Source: LMUY01 sp965199555 (lineage in GTDB: Bacteria > Pseudomonadota > Alphaproteobacteria > Acetobacterales > Acetobacteraceae). From it: a stretch of 64,000 nucleotides of DNA. Shown here piece after piece: positions 51,770 to 60,405 of this stretch. Position 1 is the stretch's first letter, and every line of letters begins with the position of its first letter. The stretch covers positions 124,001-188,000 of the forward strand of contig CBDASJ010000008.1 in the NCBI GenBank assembly GCA_965199555.1. The letters run 5' to 3'. Below the pieces are notes generated by a model that made no database searches, was not told the DNA's origin, and saw only the letters and a program-made list of their open reading frames with translations. The translations under genes were made by a program, and so were the position numbers.

Positions 51770-52759
51770 ATGTCGGTGACAGTGGGGGACGGCCTGGTCG
51801 CGGATGTCGAGGCGTTGGGGGTGCGCGCCGCCGCGGCCCGTGCCGAGGTGGGGCGGATCATCTTCGGCCAGGACGAGGTCGTGGAGCAGGTGCTGATCTG
51901 CCTGCTGTCCGGCGGCCACGTGCTGCTGGTCGGCGTGCCCGGCCTGGGCAAGACGCTGCTGGTGGAAACGCTCGGCACCGTGCTGGGGCTGGCGCCCAAG
52001 CGGGTGCAGTTCACTCCGGACCTGATGCCGGCCGATATCACCGGCTCCGAAGTGCTGGACGAGGACGCGACGGGCCGCCGCTCCTTCCGGTTCGTGCCCG
52101 GGCCGGTGTTCTGCCAGTTGCTGATGGCGGACGAGATCAACCGCGCCAGCCCGCGCACGCAATCCGCCCTGTTGCAAGCCATGGCGGAAGGCAGGGTGGC
52201 GGTGGCCGGCGTGGACCACCCCCTGCCTCGCCCCTTCCATGTGCTGGCGACGCAGAACCCGATCGAGCAGGAAGGCACCTACCCGCTGCCGGAAGCGCAG
52301 CTCGACCGCTTCCTGCTCCAGGTGGACGTGCCGTACCCCGACCTGGCCAACGAGCGGACCATGCTGCTGGCCACCACCGGCGCGCAGGCGGCCCGGCCCA
52401 AGCCGGTGCTGACGGGCGAGGATTTGCTTGCCGCCCAAACGCTGATCCGCCGCGTGCCGGTGGGCGAAAGCGTGGTGGACGCGATCCTGGCGCTGGTGCG
52501 TGGGGCGCGGCCGGACACCGCGGCCAACGACACGGTCCGCCACCACGTTGCCTGGGGGCCGGGGCCGCGGGCGGCGCAGGCGCTGATGCTGGCCACCCGG
52601 GCGCGCGCCTTGCTGGACGGCCGCTTGTCGCCATCGCTGGACGACGTGGCCGCCCTGGCCCACCCCGTGCTGCGGCATCGCATGGCGCTGAATTTCTCGG
52701 CCCGGGCAGAGGGTGTGGCGTTGCGCGACGTGATCGCCGGCCTGGTCGGGCGCCTTTGA
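51770..52759 (+). CDS. MoxR family AAA+ ATPase
   Basis: 329 residues, cytoplasmic chaperone-like ATPase. Walker A LLVGVPGLGKTLLVE (about 53-67), Walker B region LLMADEINRASPRTQSALLQAMAEG (about 118-142), sensor PFHVLATQNPIEQEGTYPLPEAQLDRFL (about 155-182), and C-terminal lid. In the family it acts with DUF58 and VWA proteins in complex assembly or envelope stress. Start ATG 51770. First gene of a plus-strand operon; its stop overlaps the next start. Confidence 0.95.
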   Translation: MSVTVGDGLVADVEALGVRAAAARAEVGRIIFGQDEVVEQVLICLLSGGHVLLVGVPGLGKTLLVETLGTVLGLAPKRVQFTPDLMPADITGSEVLDEDATGRRSFRFVPGPVFCQLLMADEINRASPRTQSALLQAMAEGRVAVAGVDHPLPRPFHVLATQNPIEQEGTYPLPEAQLDRFLLQVDVPYPDLANERTMLLATTGAQAARPKPVLTGEDLLAAQTLIRRVPVGESVVDAILALVRGARPDTAANDTVRHHVAWGPGPRAAQALMLATRARALLDGRLSPSLDDVAALAHPVLRHRMALNFSARAEGVALRDVIAGLVGRL

Positions 52760-53625
52760 AGCCGACGCCGCCGGTCCGCTCCGGGGGGGCCGTGCTGCGC
52801 GCGGAAGCGCTGGGCTCCGCCCTGCCGCCGCTGCTGGTCGCGGCGGAGCGAGTGGCGGCAACGGTGGCGCAAGGCGTGCACGGGCGCCGGCGGGTGGGCC
52901 AGGGCGACAGCTTCTGGCAGTTCCGCCCCTACCAGGCCGGCGACGCGCCCGGCCGCATCGATTGGCGGCAATCCGCCAAATCCGCCCGCACCTATGTGCG
53001 GGAAACCGAGTGGGAAGCGGCCCAAACGGTGCATCTGTGGCGGGACGGCTCTGCGTCCATGCATTGGCGCTCCGGCGCCGCGATGCCGTTCAAGCTGGAA
53101 CGCGCCGACCTGCTGTTGCTGGCTACTGCCTCCCTGCTGTTGCGCGGCGGTGAGCGGGTGCGCTTGTTGGGGCAGCGCACCGGCGGCTCGCTGTCGGCCA
53201 TGGCGGCGGCGCTGGCCGCGGACGGGCCGGGCGAGGGCCTGCCGCCGATGGCCGCCCTGCCCGCGCATGGCCGCATCGTGCTGATGGGCGACTTCCTGCA
53301 ACCGCTGGATGATATCCAACGCACCGTGGCCCGGCTAGCGGCGATCCCGGTGCGGGGCCACCTGCTGCAAATCCTCGACCCGGCGGAAGCGCTGCTGCCG
53401 TACAGCGGCCGGGTGCGGTTTCGCGGGGTGGAGGCGGATGGCGACATGCTGGTGCCGCAGGTGGAAGGCATCCGGGACGCCTACGCCTCGGCCTTGGCGT
53501 CGCAGCAGGCCGGGCTCGGCGCGTTGTGCAGCGCCGCGGGCTGGGGGTTTGCCACCCATCGCACCGATGCGCAGCCGGCCGCCGCCCTGCTGGGGCTGTA
53601 CACCGCGCTCGCCGGCCTGTCGTGA
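52756..53625 (+). CDS. DUF58 domain protein
   Basis: 289 residues. GRRRVGQGDSFWQFRPYQAGDAPGRIDWRQSAKSARTYVRETEWE (about 37-81) is the DUF58 core; HLWRDGSASMHW (about 87-98) sits at the VWA-like metal site. Partner of MoxR in most bacteria. The start is TTG 52756, overlapping the MoxR stop as TTGA. Its stop overlaps the next GTG. Cytoplasmic, no membrane helix seen. Confidence 0.92.
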   Translation: MKPTPPVRSGGAVLRAEALGSALPPLLVAAERVAATVAQGVHGRRRVGQGDSFWQFRPYQAGDAPGRIDWRQSAKSARTYVRETEWEAAQTVHLWRDGSASMHWRSGAAMPFKLERADLLLLATASLLLRGGERVRLLGQRTGGSLSAMAAALAADGPGEGLPPMAALPAHGRIVLMGDFLQPLDDIQRTVARLAAIPVRGHLLQILDPAEALLPYSGRVRFRGVEADGDMLVPQVEGIRDAYASALASQQAGLGALCSAAGWGFATHRTDAQPAAALLGLYTALAGLS

Positions 53626-55352
53626 TCTTCGCCGCGCCCTGGGTGCTGTTCGCGCTGGTGGCGCTGCCGGCGCTATGGTGGCTGCTGCGGGTCACCCCGC
53701 CGGCGCCTCGGGTGCAGGACTTCCCCGCCATCCGCCTGCTGGCCGGGCTGCGGCCGCGGGAAGAAACCGCAGCCCGCACCCCGCTTTGGCTGCTGCTGCT
53801 GCGCGCCGTGGCGGCGGCGTTGCTGATCCTGGGCCTGGCCGGGCCGGTGCTGGACGCGGCCGGCGCGCTGGTCGGGTCGGGGCCGTTGCTGCTGGTGGTC
53901 GATGACGGCTGGGCCGCGGCGCCCGACTGGTCCGCCCGCATGGCCGCCGCCGGGGCCGCGTTGGACCGGGCGGAGCGTGCCGGCCGTCCGGCGGAGTTGC
54001 TGACCACGGCGCGCTCCGGCCAGAACGCGGCGCCCGCGCTGTCCCCCGTCACCCCGGTAGCGGAGTTGCGGCCCCGCCTGGCGGCGCTGCACCCGCTGCC
54101 GTGGCCGCCCGACCACGCCGCCGCCGCGGCGGCGCTGCGCGGCGCGTCTGGCACGGTGGTCTACATCGCCGACGGCGTTGCCGCGCCGGGTGACGACGCG
54201 TTCCACGCCGCGCTCGCCGCCGCCGGGCCGGTGACGGAGGTGGCGCCCGCTGCCGCAACCGCGCCGATGCTGCTGCCGCCGCGGGCGGAAGCGGACCGGC
54301 TGGTCGCCCGCGTCGCCACCCTGCCGGAGCCGCTGGCCACCGACTTGGCCGTGCTGGCGCAAAGCGGCGACGGTCGCACCCTCGCCCGTGCCACCGCGCA
54401 TGTCGCGGCGGGTGCCACGGAAGCCGAACTGCCGATCGTGCTGCCGCCGGAGCTCCGCAACCGGCTGACCCGGCTGGTGCTGGACGGCCCGGCCTCGGCC
54501 GGGGCGACGCTGCTGCTGGACGAAGGCTTCCGCCGCCGCCCGGTCGGGCTGGTCACCGCGGAGGCCGGGGCCGACACGCCGCTGGTCGGCTCGCTGTACT
54601 ACCTCGACAAGGCGCTGGCGCCGTTCACGGAGCTGCGCCGCGGCGACCTGCACACGCTGTTGCAGCGGGACATCGCCGTGATCGTGCTGGCGGACCGCCC
54701 GCTCGCCCCGGCGGAAATCCCGGAATTGCAGGCCTGGGTGCGCAATGGCGGGCTGCTGCTGCGCTTCGCCGGGCCGCGCAGCGCCGACCCAGTGGACGAG
54801 TTGGGCCAGCCCGCCGCGCCCGACCCGCTGATGCCGGAGCGCCTGCTGGCGGAGGATCGGCAATTGGGCGGCGCCCTGTCCTGGAGCCAGCCGGCCAAGC
54901 TCGCCGCCTTTCCGGTGAACTCGCCGTTCGCCGGGCTGCCGGTGCCGGACGAGGTGACGGTGAACCGCCAGGTCCTGGCCGAACCGTCCGCCCAGCTCGG
55001 CGACCACACCTGGGCGCGGCTGCGCGACGGCACGCCGCTGGTGACGGAAGCGGTGCGCGGCGCCGGCCGGGTGGTGCTGTTCCACGTTACCGCCAACGCG
55101 GACTGGTCCAACCTGCCGCTGTCCGGCCTGTTCCCGGACATGCTGCGGCGGCTGGTTGCCTTGTCTGCCGGGGTCAGCGCCGCGCCGGACGCCGCACCGT
55201 TGAGCCCGGCGGAAACGCTGGACGGCTTCGGCGTGCTGGGCGCGCCGCCCCCGGCCGCGACGGGCTGGCTGCGGCCGATTTCGCCAAGACCCCGGTGTCG
55301 CCGCAACATCCGCCGGGCTTGTATGGTCCGGAAGCCGGGCGCCGCGCGCTGA
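53622..55352 (+). CDS. BatA/DUF4159 membrane protein, N-terminal part (frameshifted)
   Basis: 576 residues as read. It begins with the BatA-type region FAAPWVLFALVALPALWWLLRVTPPAPRV with a second membrane helix near 55-85, then a large periplasmic part and the glutamine-amidotransferase-like stretch FAAPRSA near 385. After about residue 548 (nucleotide 55265) the frame turns into Arg/Cys-rich nonsense (RPRCRRNIRRACMVRKPG) and stops. The proper continuation FAKTPVSPQHPPGLYGPEAGRR is in another frame. One added base at the CCCCC of 55248-55252 would fuse it with the next entry into a protein of about 880 residues, the family norm. Start GTG 53622 overlaps DUF58. Confidence 0.85.
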   Translation: MIFAAPWVLFALVALPALWWLLRVTPPAPRVQDFPAIRLLAGLRPREETAARTPLWLLLLRAVAAALLILGLAGPVLDAAGALVGSGPLLLVVDDGWAAAPDWSARMAAAGAALDRAERAGRPAELLTTARSGQNAAPALSPVTPVAELRPRLAALHPLPWPPDHAAAAAALRGASGTVVYIADGVAAPGDDAFHAALAAAGPVTEVAPAAATAPMLLPPRAEADRLVARVATLPEPLATDLAVLAQSGDGRTLARATAHVAAGATEAELPIVLPPELRNRLTRLVLDGPASAGATLLLDEGFRRRPVGLVTAEAGADTPLVGSLYYLDKALAPFTELRRGDLHTLLQRDIAVIVLADRPLAPAEIPELQAWVRNGGLLLRFAGPRSADPVDELGQPAAPDPLMPERLLAEDRQLGGALSWSQPAKLAAFPVNSPFAGLPVPDEVTVNRQVLAEPSAQLGDHTWARLRDGTPLVTEAVRGAGRVVLFHVTANADWSNLPLSGLFPDMLRRLVALSAGVSAAPDAAPLSPAETLDGFGVLGAPPPAATGWLRPISPRPRCRRNIRRACMVRKPGAAR

Positions 55353-56260
55353 ACCTGTCGACGGCCATGGGCAGTCTGGTGGCGGCAGCCCCGGTGGAAG
55401 GGGCCACGTTGCAGGACCTGGCGGGCGGCGTGCGCGAACGGGCGATCGGCCCCTGGCTGGTCGCGGCCGGCCTGGCCCTGCTGGCGATCGACCTGCTGCT
55501 GGCGCTGCGCCTGCGCGGCCTGCTGCGTCCAGCCCTGGCGGCCACCCTGCTGCTGCTGGCGGTCCCGGCGCAGGCGCAGTTGCCCAACCCTCCTTGGCGC
55601 GCGGCACTGGAAACCCGGCTGGCCTTTATCGTGTCCGGCGACCCGGCGGTGGACGACACCGCCCGCGCCGGGCTGGCGGGGCTGTCGAGCTACGTCAACG
55701 CCCGCACCGCCGCCCATTTGGCGGACCCGTCCGGCGTGCGGCCCGGCACGGACGACCTCAGCTTCTATCCGCTGCTGTATTGGCCGATCACCGCCGGCCA
55801 GGCCCCGTCCGGCGCCGCCATCACCGCGCTGAACGCCTTCATGCGCGACGGCGGCATCATCGTCATCGACAGCCGCGGCGACGCCGCCGCCTTGCGCGCT
55901 GCCGCCGCCGGCCTGGCGATCCCGCCGCTGACGCCGCTGACCACCGAGCACGTGTTGTCCCGCGCGTTCTACCTGCTCAGCCAATATCCCGGCCGCACGG
56001 ATGGCGACACGGTCTGGGTGCAGCGGCAAGGGGACCGCAGCAACGACGACGTGAGCCCCGTGGTGATCGGCTCGCATGACTGGGCGGCGGCCTGGGCGGT
56101 GGATGGTGCCGGCCGCAACACGGTGGCGATCGACGGCGGCCCGCGCCAGCGCACGCTCGCCTACCGCTTCGGCGTGAACCTGGTGATGTACGCGTTGACC
56201 GGCAACTACAAAGGTGACCAGGTGCACGTGCCGCACATCCTTGAGCGATTGGGCCAGTAG
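55295..56260 (+). CDS. DUF4159 domain protein, C-terminal part of the frameshifted gene
   Basis: 321 residues from a GTG at 55295, though homology in this frame begins near 55268. A membrane helix (WLVAAGLALLAIDLLLALRLRG, about 52-73) and a signal-like hydrophobic stretch lead into the DUF4159 domain: TRLAFIVSGDPAVDDTARAGLAGLSSYVNART (about 107-138), FMRDGGIIVIDSRGD (about 180-194) and LTTEHVLSRAFYLLSQYPGR. It is almost surely the 3' part of the previous gene. If the frameshift is real, the fragment lacks its own ribosome site. Confidence 0.84.
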   Translation: MSPQHPPGLYGPEAGRRALNLSTAMGSLVAAAPVEGATLQDLAGGVRERAIGPWLVAAGLALLAIDLLLALRLRGLLRPALAATLLLLAVPAQAQLPNPPWRAALETRLAFIVSGDPAVDDTARAGLAGLSSYVNARTAAHLADPSGVRPGTDDLSFYPLLYWPITAGQAPSGAAITALNAFMRDGGIIVIDSRGDAAALRAAAAGLAIPPLTPLTTEHVLSRAFYLLSQYPGRTDGDTVWVQRQGDRSNDDVSPVVIGSHDWAAAWAVDGAGRNTVAIDGGPRQRTLAYRFGVNLVMYALTGNYKGDQVHVPHILERLGQ

Positions 56261-56261
56261 C

Positions 56262-58331
56262 GTGCAAGCCATCGCCTCACTGCGCTTCGATCCCGCCGTG
56301 CCGCTTTGGCTGCTCGGCGGTCTGGCGGCGCTGTGCGTGCTGGCCGCCGCACCGGCGCTGTGGCGGCGCGCGCGGGGGGCGGCGTTGCGGCTGCTGTGCT
56401 TCGCGGTCGTGCTGCTTTGGCTGTCTGGGCCGCGCCTGGTGCAGGAAACGCGGGAAGCGCTGAACGACATCGCGGTGATGGTGGTCGACCGTAGCGGCTC
56501 GATGGCGGTGGGCAACCGCGCCCCGCTGGTGGAAGCCGCCGCGGCCAAGCTGCAGGCAGAGGCCGGGCAAATCCCCGGCCTGGAGCTGCGCACGGTGACG
56601 GTGCCGGAAGCCGGGCATGACGGCACCCGCCTGTTCAGCGCGCTGAACCGCACCTTGGCGGACATCCCGCGCTCCCGCCTGGCCGGGGTGATGATGCTGA
56701 CGGACGGCGCGGTGCACGACATCCCGAAGGCCACGCCGCCAGTGCCGCTGCACGTGCTGCTGGCCGCGTCCGGCGAGCAAACCGACCGCCGCGTCCGCGT
56801 GGTGGAGGCGCCGGCCTACGGCATCGTCGGCAAATCCGTGGTGCTGCGCGTCGCCGTGGACGATCTGGGCGTGGACCACGCCGGGCAGATGGCGCCGCTG
56901 ACGATCCGCCGCGATGGCGAAGCGCCGCGCGTGCTGCAGGTCCCCGTGGGAACGGTGCAGCCGATCGAAATTCCGATCACCCGCGCCGGCCCCACGGTGG
57001 TGGAATTGACGGCGACGCCGCTGGCCGGCGAGGTCAGCGACCTCAACAACCACGCCGTGGTATCGATCAACGGCGTGCGCGACCGGCTGCGCGTGCTGCT
57101 GGTAAGCGGGGAGCCGCATGCCGGGGAGCGCACCTGGCGCCGGCTGCTCAAGGCCGACCCGGCAGTGGACCTGGTGCACTTCACCATCCTGCGCCCGCCT
57201 GAAAAGGACGACATGACGCCGCTGAACGAGCTGGCGCTGATCGCTTTTCCAGTGCGCGAGCTGTTCCAGGTGAAGATCAACGAGTTCGACTTGATCATCC
57301 TGGACCGCTTCTCCAATCGCGGCATCCTGCCCCCGCCCTATCTTCGCAACATCGCGGATTACGTGCGGCAAGGCGGCGCCCTGCTGCTGTCGGTGGGGCC
57401 GGAGTTCGGCGGCCCGGCGTCGCTGGCCTACAGCCCATTGGCCCCCGTGCTGCCGGCCGAGCCGCTCAGCGGCAATGCCAGCACAGTGGAAGGGCCGTTC
57501 CGCCCGCTGGTCACCGCCCTGGGTGAGCGCCACCCGGTAACGGCCGGGTTGCCCGGCGACAAGCCCGGCGCCACGCCCACTTGGGGGGAATGGTATCGGC
57601 GGCTGGTGCCGAACGCGTCGCGCGGCCAGGCGGTGATGAGCGGGCCGGACGGGCAGCCTTTGCTCGTGCTGGACCGGATCGGCACGGGGCGCACGGCGCT
57701 GCTGCTGTCCGACCAGATCTGGCTGTGGTCGCGCGACCATGAGGGCGGCGGCCCACAGGCCGAGTTGCTGCGCCGGGTCGCGCATTGGCTGATGAAAGAG
57801 CCGGCACTCGAGGAAGAGGCGCTCGCCGCCTCGGTGGACGGCGGAACGCTGTCGGTGGAGCGGCGCACCACCTCGGACGCGCCGCCGCCGCCCGTGGCGG
57901 CGACCGCGCCGGGCGGCCAGCAATCCATGCTGACGCTGAAGCCGACCGGACCGGGTCGGGCGGCGGCTTCGATCCCGGCGCCCGACCCAGGGGTATGGCG
58001 GGTCAGCGACGGCACGCGGACGGCATTCGCGGCGGCTGGCAGTGCCAACCCGCTGGAGATGGCCGACCTCCGGGCCACCGGCAGCTATCTGACCGGCATC
58101 GTTCGCGCGTCCGGCGGCAGCTTGCACTGGCTGGACCCCGCCGGCGCGCCGGAGTTGCGCGCGGTTGAACCGGACCGGGTCGCGTCGGGCGCGGGATGGA
58201 TCGGGCTGCGGCGCAACCACGACCACCTGGTGACCGGTGTCGACGCCATCCCGCTGCTGCCGGCCTGGGCCGCCTTGCCGTTGCTGCTGGGCCTGGCGTT
58301 TGCCGCCTGGCGGCGGGAAAGCGTCGGCTGA
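56262..58331 (+). CDS. Membrane VWA/glutamine-amidotransferase-like protein of the MoxR cluster
   Basis: 689 residues. Two N-terminal membrane helices (about 12-60), a VWA-like segment IAVMVVDRSGSMAVGN (about 73-88), a middle beta-rich part, a GATase1-like domain (DLIILDRFSNRGILPPPYLRNIADYVRQGGALLLSVGPEFGG, about 345-386) and a C-terminal membrane helix. Such proteins form the last member of the MoxR-DUF58-DUF4159 cluster. The start is taken as GTG 56262, one base after the preceding stop. The catalytic Cys of true amidotransferases is not evident, so it is probably a binding module. Confidence 0.88.
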   Translation: MQAIASLRFDPAVPLWLLGGLAALCVLAAAPALWRRARGAALRLLCFAVVLLWLSGPRLVQETREALNDIAVMVVDRSGSMAVGNRAPLVEAAAAKLQAEAGQIPGLELRTVTVPEAGHDGTRLFSALNRTLADIPRSRLAGVMMLTDGAVHDIPKATPPVPLHVLLAASGEQTDRRVRVVEAPAYGIVGKSVVLRVAVDDLGVDHAGQMAPLTIRRDGEAPRVLQVPVGTVQPIEIPITRAGPTVVELTATPLAGEVSDLNNHAVVSINGVRDRLRVLLVSGEPHAGERTWRRLLKADPAVDLVHFTILRPPEKDDMTPLNELALIAFPVRELFQVKINEFDLIILDRFSNRGILPPPYLRNIADYVRQGGALLLSVGPEFGGPASLAYSPLAPVLPAEPLSGNASTVEGPFRPLVTALGERHPVTAGLPGDKPGATPTWGEWYRRLVPNASRGQAVMSGPDGQPLLVLDRIGTGRTALLLSDQIWLWSRDHEGGGPQAELLRRVAHWLMKEPALEEEALAASVDGGTLSVERRTTSDAPPPPVAATAPGGQQSMLTLKPTGPGRAAASIPAPDPGVWRVSDGTRTAFAAAGSANPLEMADLRATGSYLTGIVRASGGSLHWLDPAGAPELRAVEPDRVASGAGWIGLRRNHDHLVTGVDAIPLLPAWAALPLLLGLAFAAWRRESVG

Positions 58332-58351
58332 GCTTGGAATCGGGACGCGCG

Positions 58352-58999
58352 ATGGGCTACAGGGTGTTCATGCGCACCCTGTCCTGGTTACCCGTGATCA
58401 TTGCCGGCGGTTTGCTCGCCATGCCGGCGATGGCGCAGTCGAACCTGAGCGAGTCGAACATTCGCGGGGCCGCGCCGAAGGCACCACGGGCGACGCGTTC
58501 GGAACCGCCGCCGGTGGCGATCCCCGGCGCGCAATCCCGCCCGGACTCGGCGGCGCCGGCAGACCGGGCGGCATCCGACCTGCCGCCGACGGAGGCGCTG
58601 TTCGATGCCATCAACCGGGGCGACATCGCGACCGCGCGTGACGCGATCTCTCGCGGGGCCGATCTGGATGGCACCAACCTGCTCGGCCTGACGCCGCTCG
58701 AGCTGTCGGTCGATCTCGGGCGCAACGACCTGTCCTTCCTACTGCTGTCGCTTCGCGGCGGCGGCAGTTCCAGCAGCCAGCGCAATGGGCCACCGCCGCA
58801 AGAGGCGGTCGCGCCGCCGACGGCGGCTGATCGCCGCCGGGCCGCCGCCGAGGCCCGTGCTCAGGAACGTTCGCGTGCCGTTGCGGCCCGCCAGCAGGTC
58901 GCGTCGCCACCCGCGCCGCGGGCACCAACACTGTTCGCCGGCAATGGCGGCTCAGCTATTCCAGCGGCCGGCTTTCTCGGCTTCGACCAGCGCAGATAG
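58352..58999 (+). CDS. Exported ankyrin-repeat-like protein
   Basis: 215 residues. A signal peptide (SWLPVIIAGGLLAMPAMAQ), a disordered Pro/Ala/Arg linker, one to two ankyrin-like units (ALFDAINRGDIATARDAISRGADLDGTNLLGLTPLELSV, about 87-125) and a low-complexity tail with RAAAEARAQERSRAVAARQQ. An internal ATG at 58370 with AGGG five bases upstream is an equally good start. It is 20 bases after the MoxR-cluster genes, same strand, so it may be part of that operon. Role unknown. Confidence 0.78.
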   Translation: MGYRVFMRTLSWLPVIIAGGLLAMPAMAQSNLSESNIRGAAPKAPRATRSEPPPVAIPGAQSRPDSAAPADRAASDLPPTEALFDAINRGDIATARDAISRGADLDGTNLLGLTPLELSVDLGRNDLSFLLLSLRGGGSSSSQRNGPPPQEAVAPPTAADRRRAAAEARAQERSRAVAARQQVASPPAPRAPTLFAGNGGSAIPAAGFLGFDQRR

Positions 59000-59027
59000 C
59001 CGAGTAGCCGCCGTGGGGCGGCGGTCT

Positions 59028-59612
59028 TCAGGCAGGTATCGTTCGAGCCAGGCAGGGGTGCTCGATCATGGCCGCGTACCACTTGGTAAGTCCTGGACGA
59101 CCATCCCGCCAGGGCTCGGCGGGAAGCCGCAGATCCAGGTAGCCCAGCGCACAGGCGGCGGCAATGCTGCCGATATCGAGGTGCTTGGGCGGAACGTCGC
59201 CTTCCAACACGTTCAGCGCCCGCTCGATCTTCTGGCGCTGCGTCGCGATCACCAAGTCCCGCGCCGGCTCATTGGGCCGAGCCCCTTCACCGCGGCACAC
59301 CACGGCCGCGTCGCAAATCCCGTCCGCCAGGGCTTGAAGCCGCAGGGCGCGCATTCGCAGGCCGTGTTCGGGGAGTAGCGGGATTACATCCCCGACACTG
59401 TCGAGGAACTCGCAGATGACCCGGCTGTCGAACAACGCCACGTCGTCATCCGTCACCAGGCAGGGGATCTTACCCAAAGGGTTGACCCGTGCGAGCTCCG
59501 CGTCCTCGCCCTTGGCCGGAACCAGGGTGATCTGGTCCTCGATCCCGCGCGCGATTGCGCAGGCCAGCACCTTGCGGGCGAATGGACTACCCGGGGCGTA
59601 GTACAGCCTCAC
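59028..59612 (-). CDS. Glutathione S-transferase family protein
   Basis: 194 residues. The thioredoxin-like N-terminal half has YYAPGSPFARKVLACA (about 4-19), VNPLGKIPCLV (about 43-53) and LFDSRVICEFLD (about 60-71, the Ser of the glutathione site); a helical C-terminal half follows. It is the shape of bacterial GSTs (YfcF/YibF group). GTG start overlaps the gloB stop as GTGA, so the glyoxalase II and the GST are co-translated. Confidence 0.92.
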   Translation of the reverse strand: MRLYYAPGSPFARKVLACAIARGIEDQITLVPAKGEDAELARVNPLGKIPCLVTDDDVALFDSRVICEFLDSVGDVIPLLPEHGLRMRALRLQALADGICDAAVVCRGEGARPNEPARDLVIATQRQKIERALNVLEGDVPPKHLDIGSIAAACALGYLDLRLPAEPWRDGRPGLTKWYAAMIEHPCLARTIPA

Positions 59613-60337
59613 CGGAACTCATCCTTGCGCTTGCGCAGGGCGCCAAGGCTGGCAGCGTCCGTGGCATGCAAGAAGGGATTTTGCGCCAACTCGTCGGACA
59701 AGCGCGTCGGCACGGTGGCTTGCTGGGCCGTACGCATCCGGTCGATTTCGGCCGCCCGCTGCGCCAGCGCCTGATTGTCAGGCTCCTCCGTCACGGCGAA
59801 CTTCGCATTGCTCTGCGTGTATTCGTGACCGCAGCACACCACCGTATCTCCTGGCAGCGCGGCGAGCTTCTTCAAGCTGCCGAACATGTCTGCCGCTGTG
59901 CCTTCCATCAGCCTGCCGCAGCCGAGGCTGAACAACGTGTCGCCACATAGCAGCACGTTGCCGGGTTGTATGAAGTAGGAGATGTGTCCGACGGTGTGGC
60001 CCGGCGTGTCGATCACCCGCGCGCTGGCTTCACCAAGTTGCACCGTGTCACCTTCGGCGACCGACTCATCGAGCTTCGGCAGGCGATGGGCATCGGCAGT
60101 CGCGCCGATCACCGTAGCGCCGTAACGGGCTTGGATGGGCTCAACGGCCGCAATGTGGTCGTCGTGATGATGGGTCAAGAGAATAGCGTCGAGCCGCCCG
60201 CCCGAGGCATCGATGGCGGCGACGATCGGCGCTTCTTCGGCCGGATCGACGATAGCCGTGTAGCCGGTGGCGTCGTCCTGCACGAGCCAGGCATAGTTAT
60301 CGGAGAGAATGGCAACGGGTCGTGCCGTCATGGTCAT
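59609..60337 (-). CDS. gloB: Hydroxyacylglutathione hydrolase (glyoxalase II)
   Basis: 242 residues, metallo-beta-lactamase fold, splits S-D-lactoylglutathione to lactate and glutathione. Metal motif LLTHHHDDHIAAV (about 52-64), HTVGHISYFI (about 113-122), LCGDTLFSLGCGRLMEGTA (about 129-147), CCGHEYTQSNAKFA (about 167-180). ATG 60337 has GAAGGA seven bases upstream, and that site directly follows a strong hairpin. Co-translated with the GST. Confidence 0.94.
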   Translation of the reverse strand: MTMTARPVAILSDNYAWLVQDDATGYTAIVDPAEEAPIVAAIDASGGRLDAILLTHHHDDHIAAVEPIQARYGATVIGATADAHRLPKLDESVAEGDTVQLGEASARVIDTPGHTVGHISYFIQPGNVLLCGDTLFSLGCGRLMEGTAADMFGSLKKLAALPGDTVVCCGHEYTQSNAKFAVTEEPDNQALAQRAAEIDRMRTAQQATVPTRLSDELAQNPFLHATDAASLGALRKRKDEFR

Positions 60338-60350
60338 GGTTGAATCCTTC

Positions 60351-60383
60351 TCGACGGGGGTGGTGTAACACCACCCCCGTCGA
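60351..60383. promoter_or_regulatory. Perfect 33-base palindrome just upstream of gloB
   Basis: TCGACGGGGGTGGTG, three bases, then its exact reverse complement CACCACCCCCGTCGA. On the gloB transcript the stem ends right at the GAAGGA ribosome site. It lies 22 bases after the end of the preceding gene on the same strand. There is no T run, so it is not a standard intrinsic terminator. Confidence 0.75.
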
Positions 60384-60405
60384 GCGCAACCAAGCCGCGG
60401 CTGGT

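Noticed and set aside
53673..55607. 644-codon frame antisense to the DUF4159 gene
   Set aside because: Arg/Gly/Gln-rich shadow with no motif.
60351..60383. Palindrome before gloB as an intrinsic terminator
   Set aside because: No T run on either side; kept as a regulatory palindrome instead.
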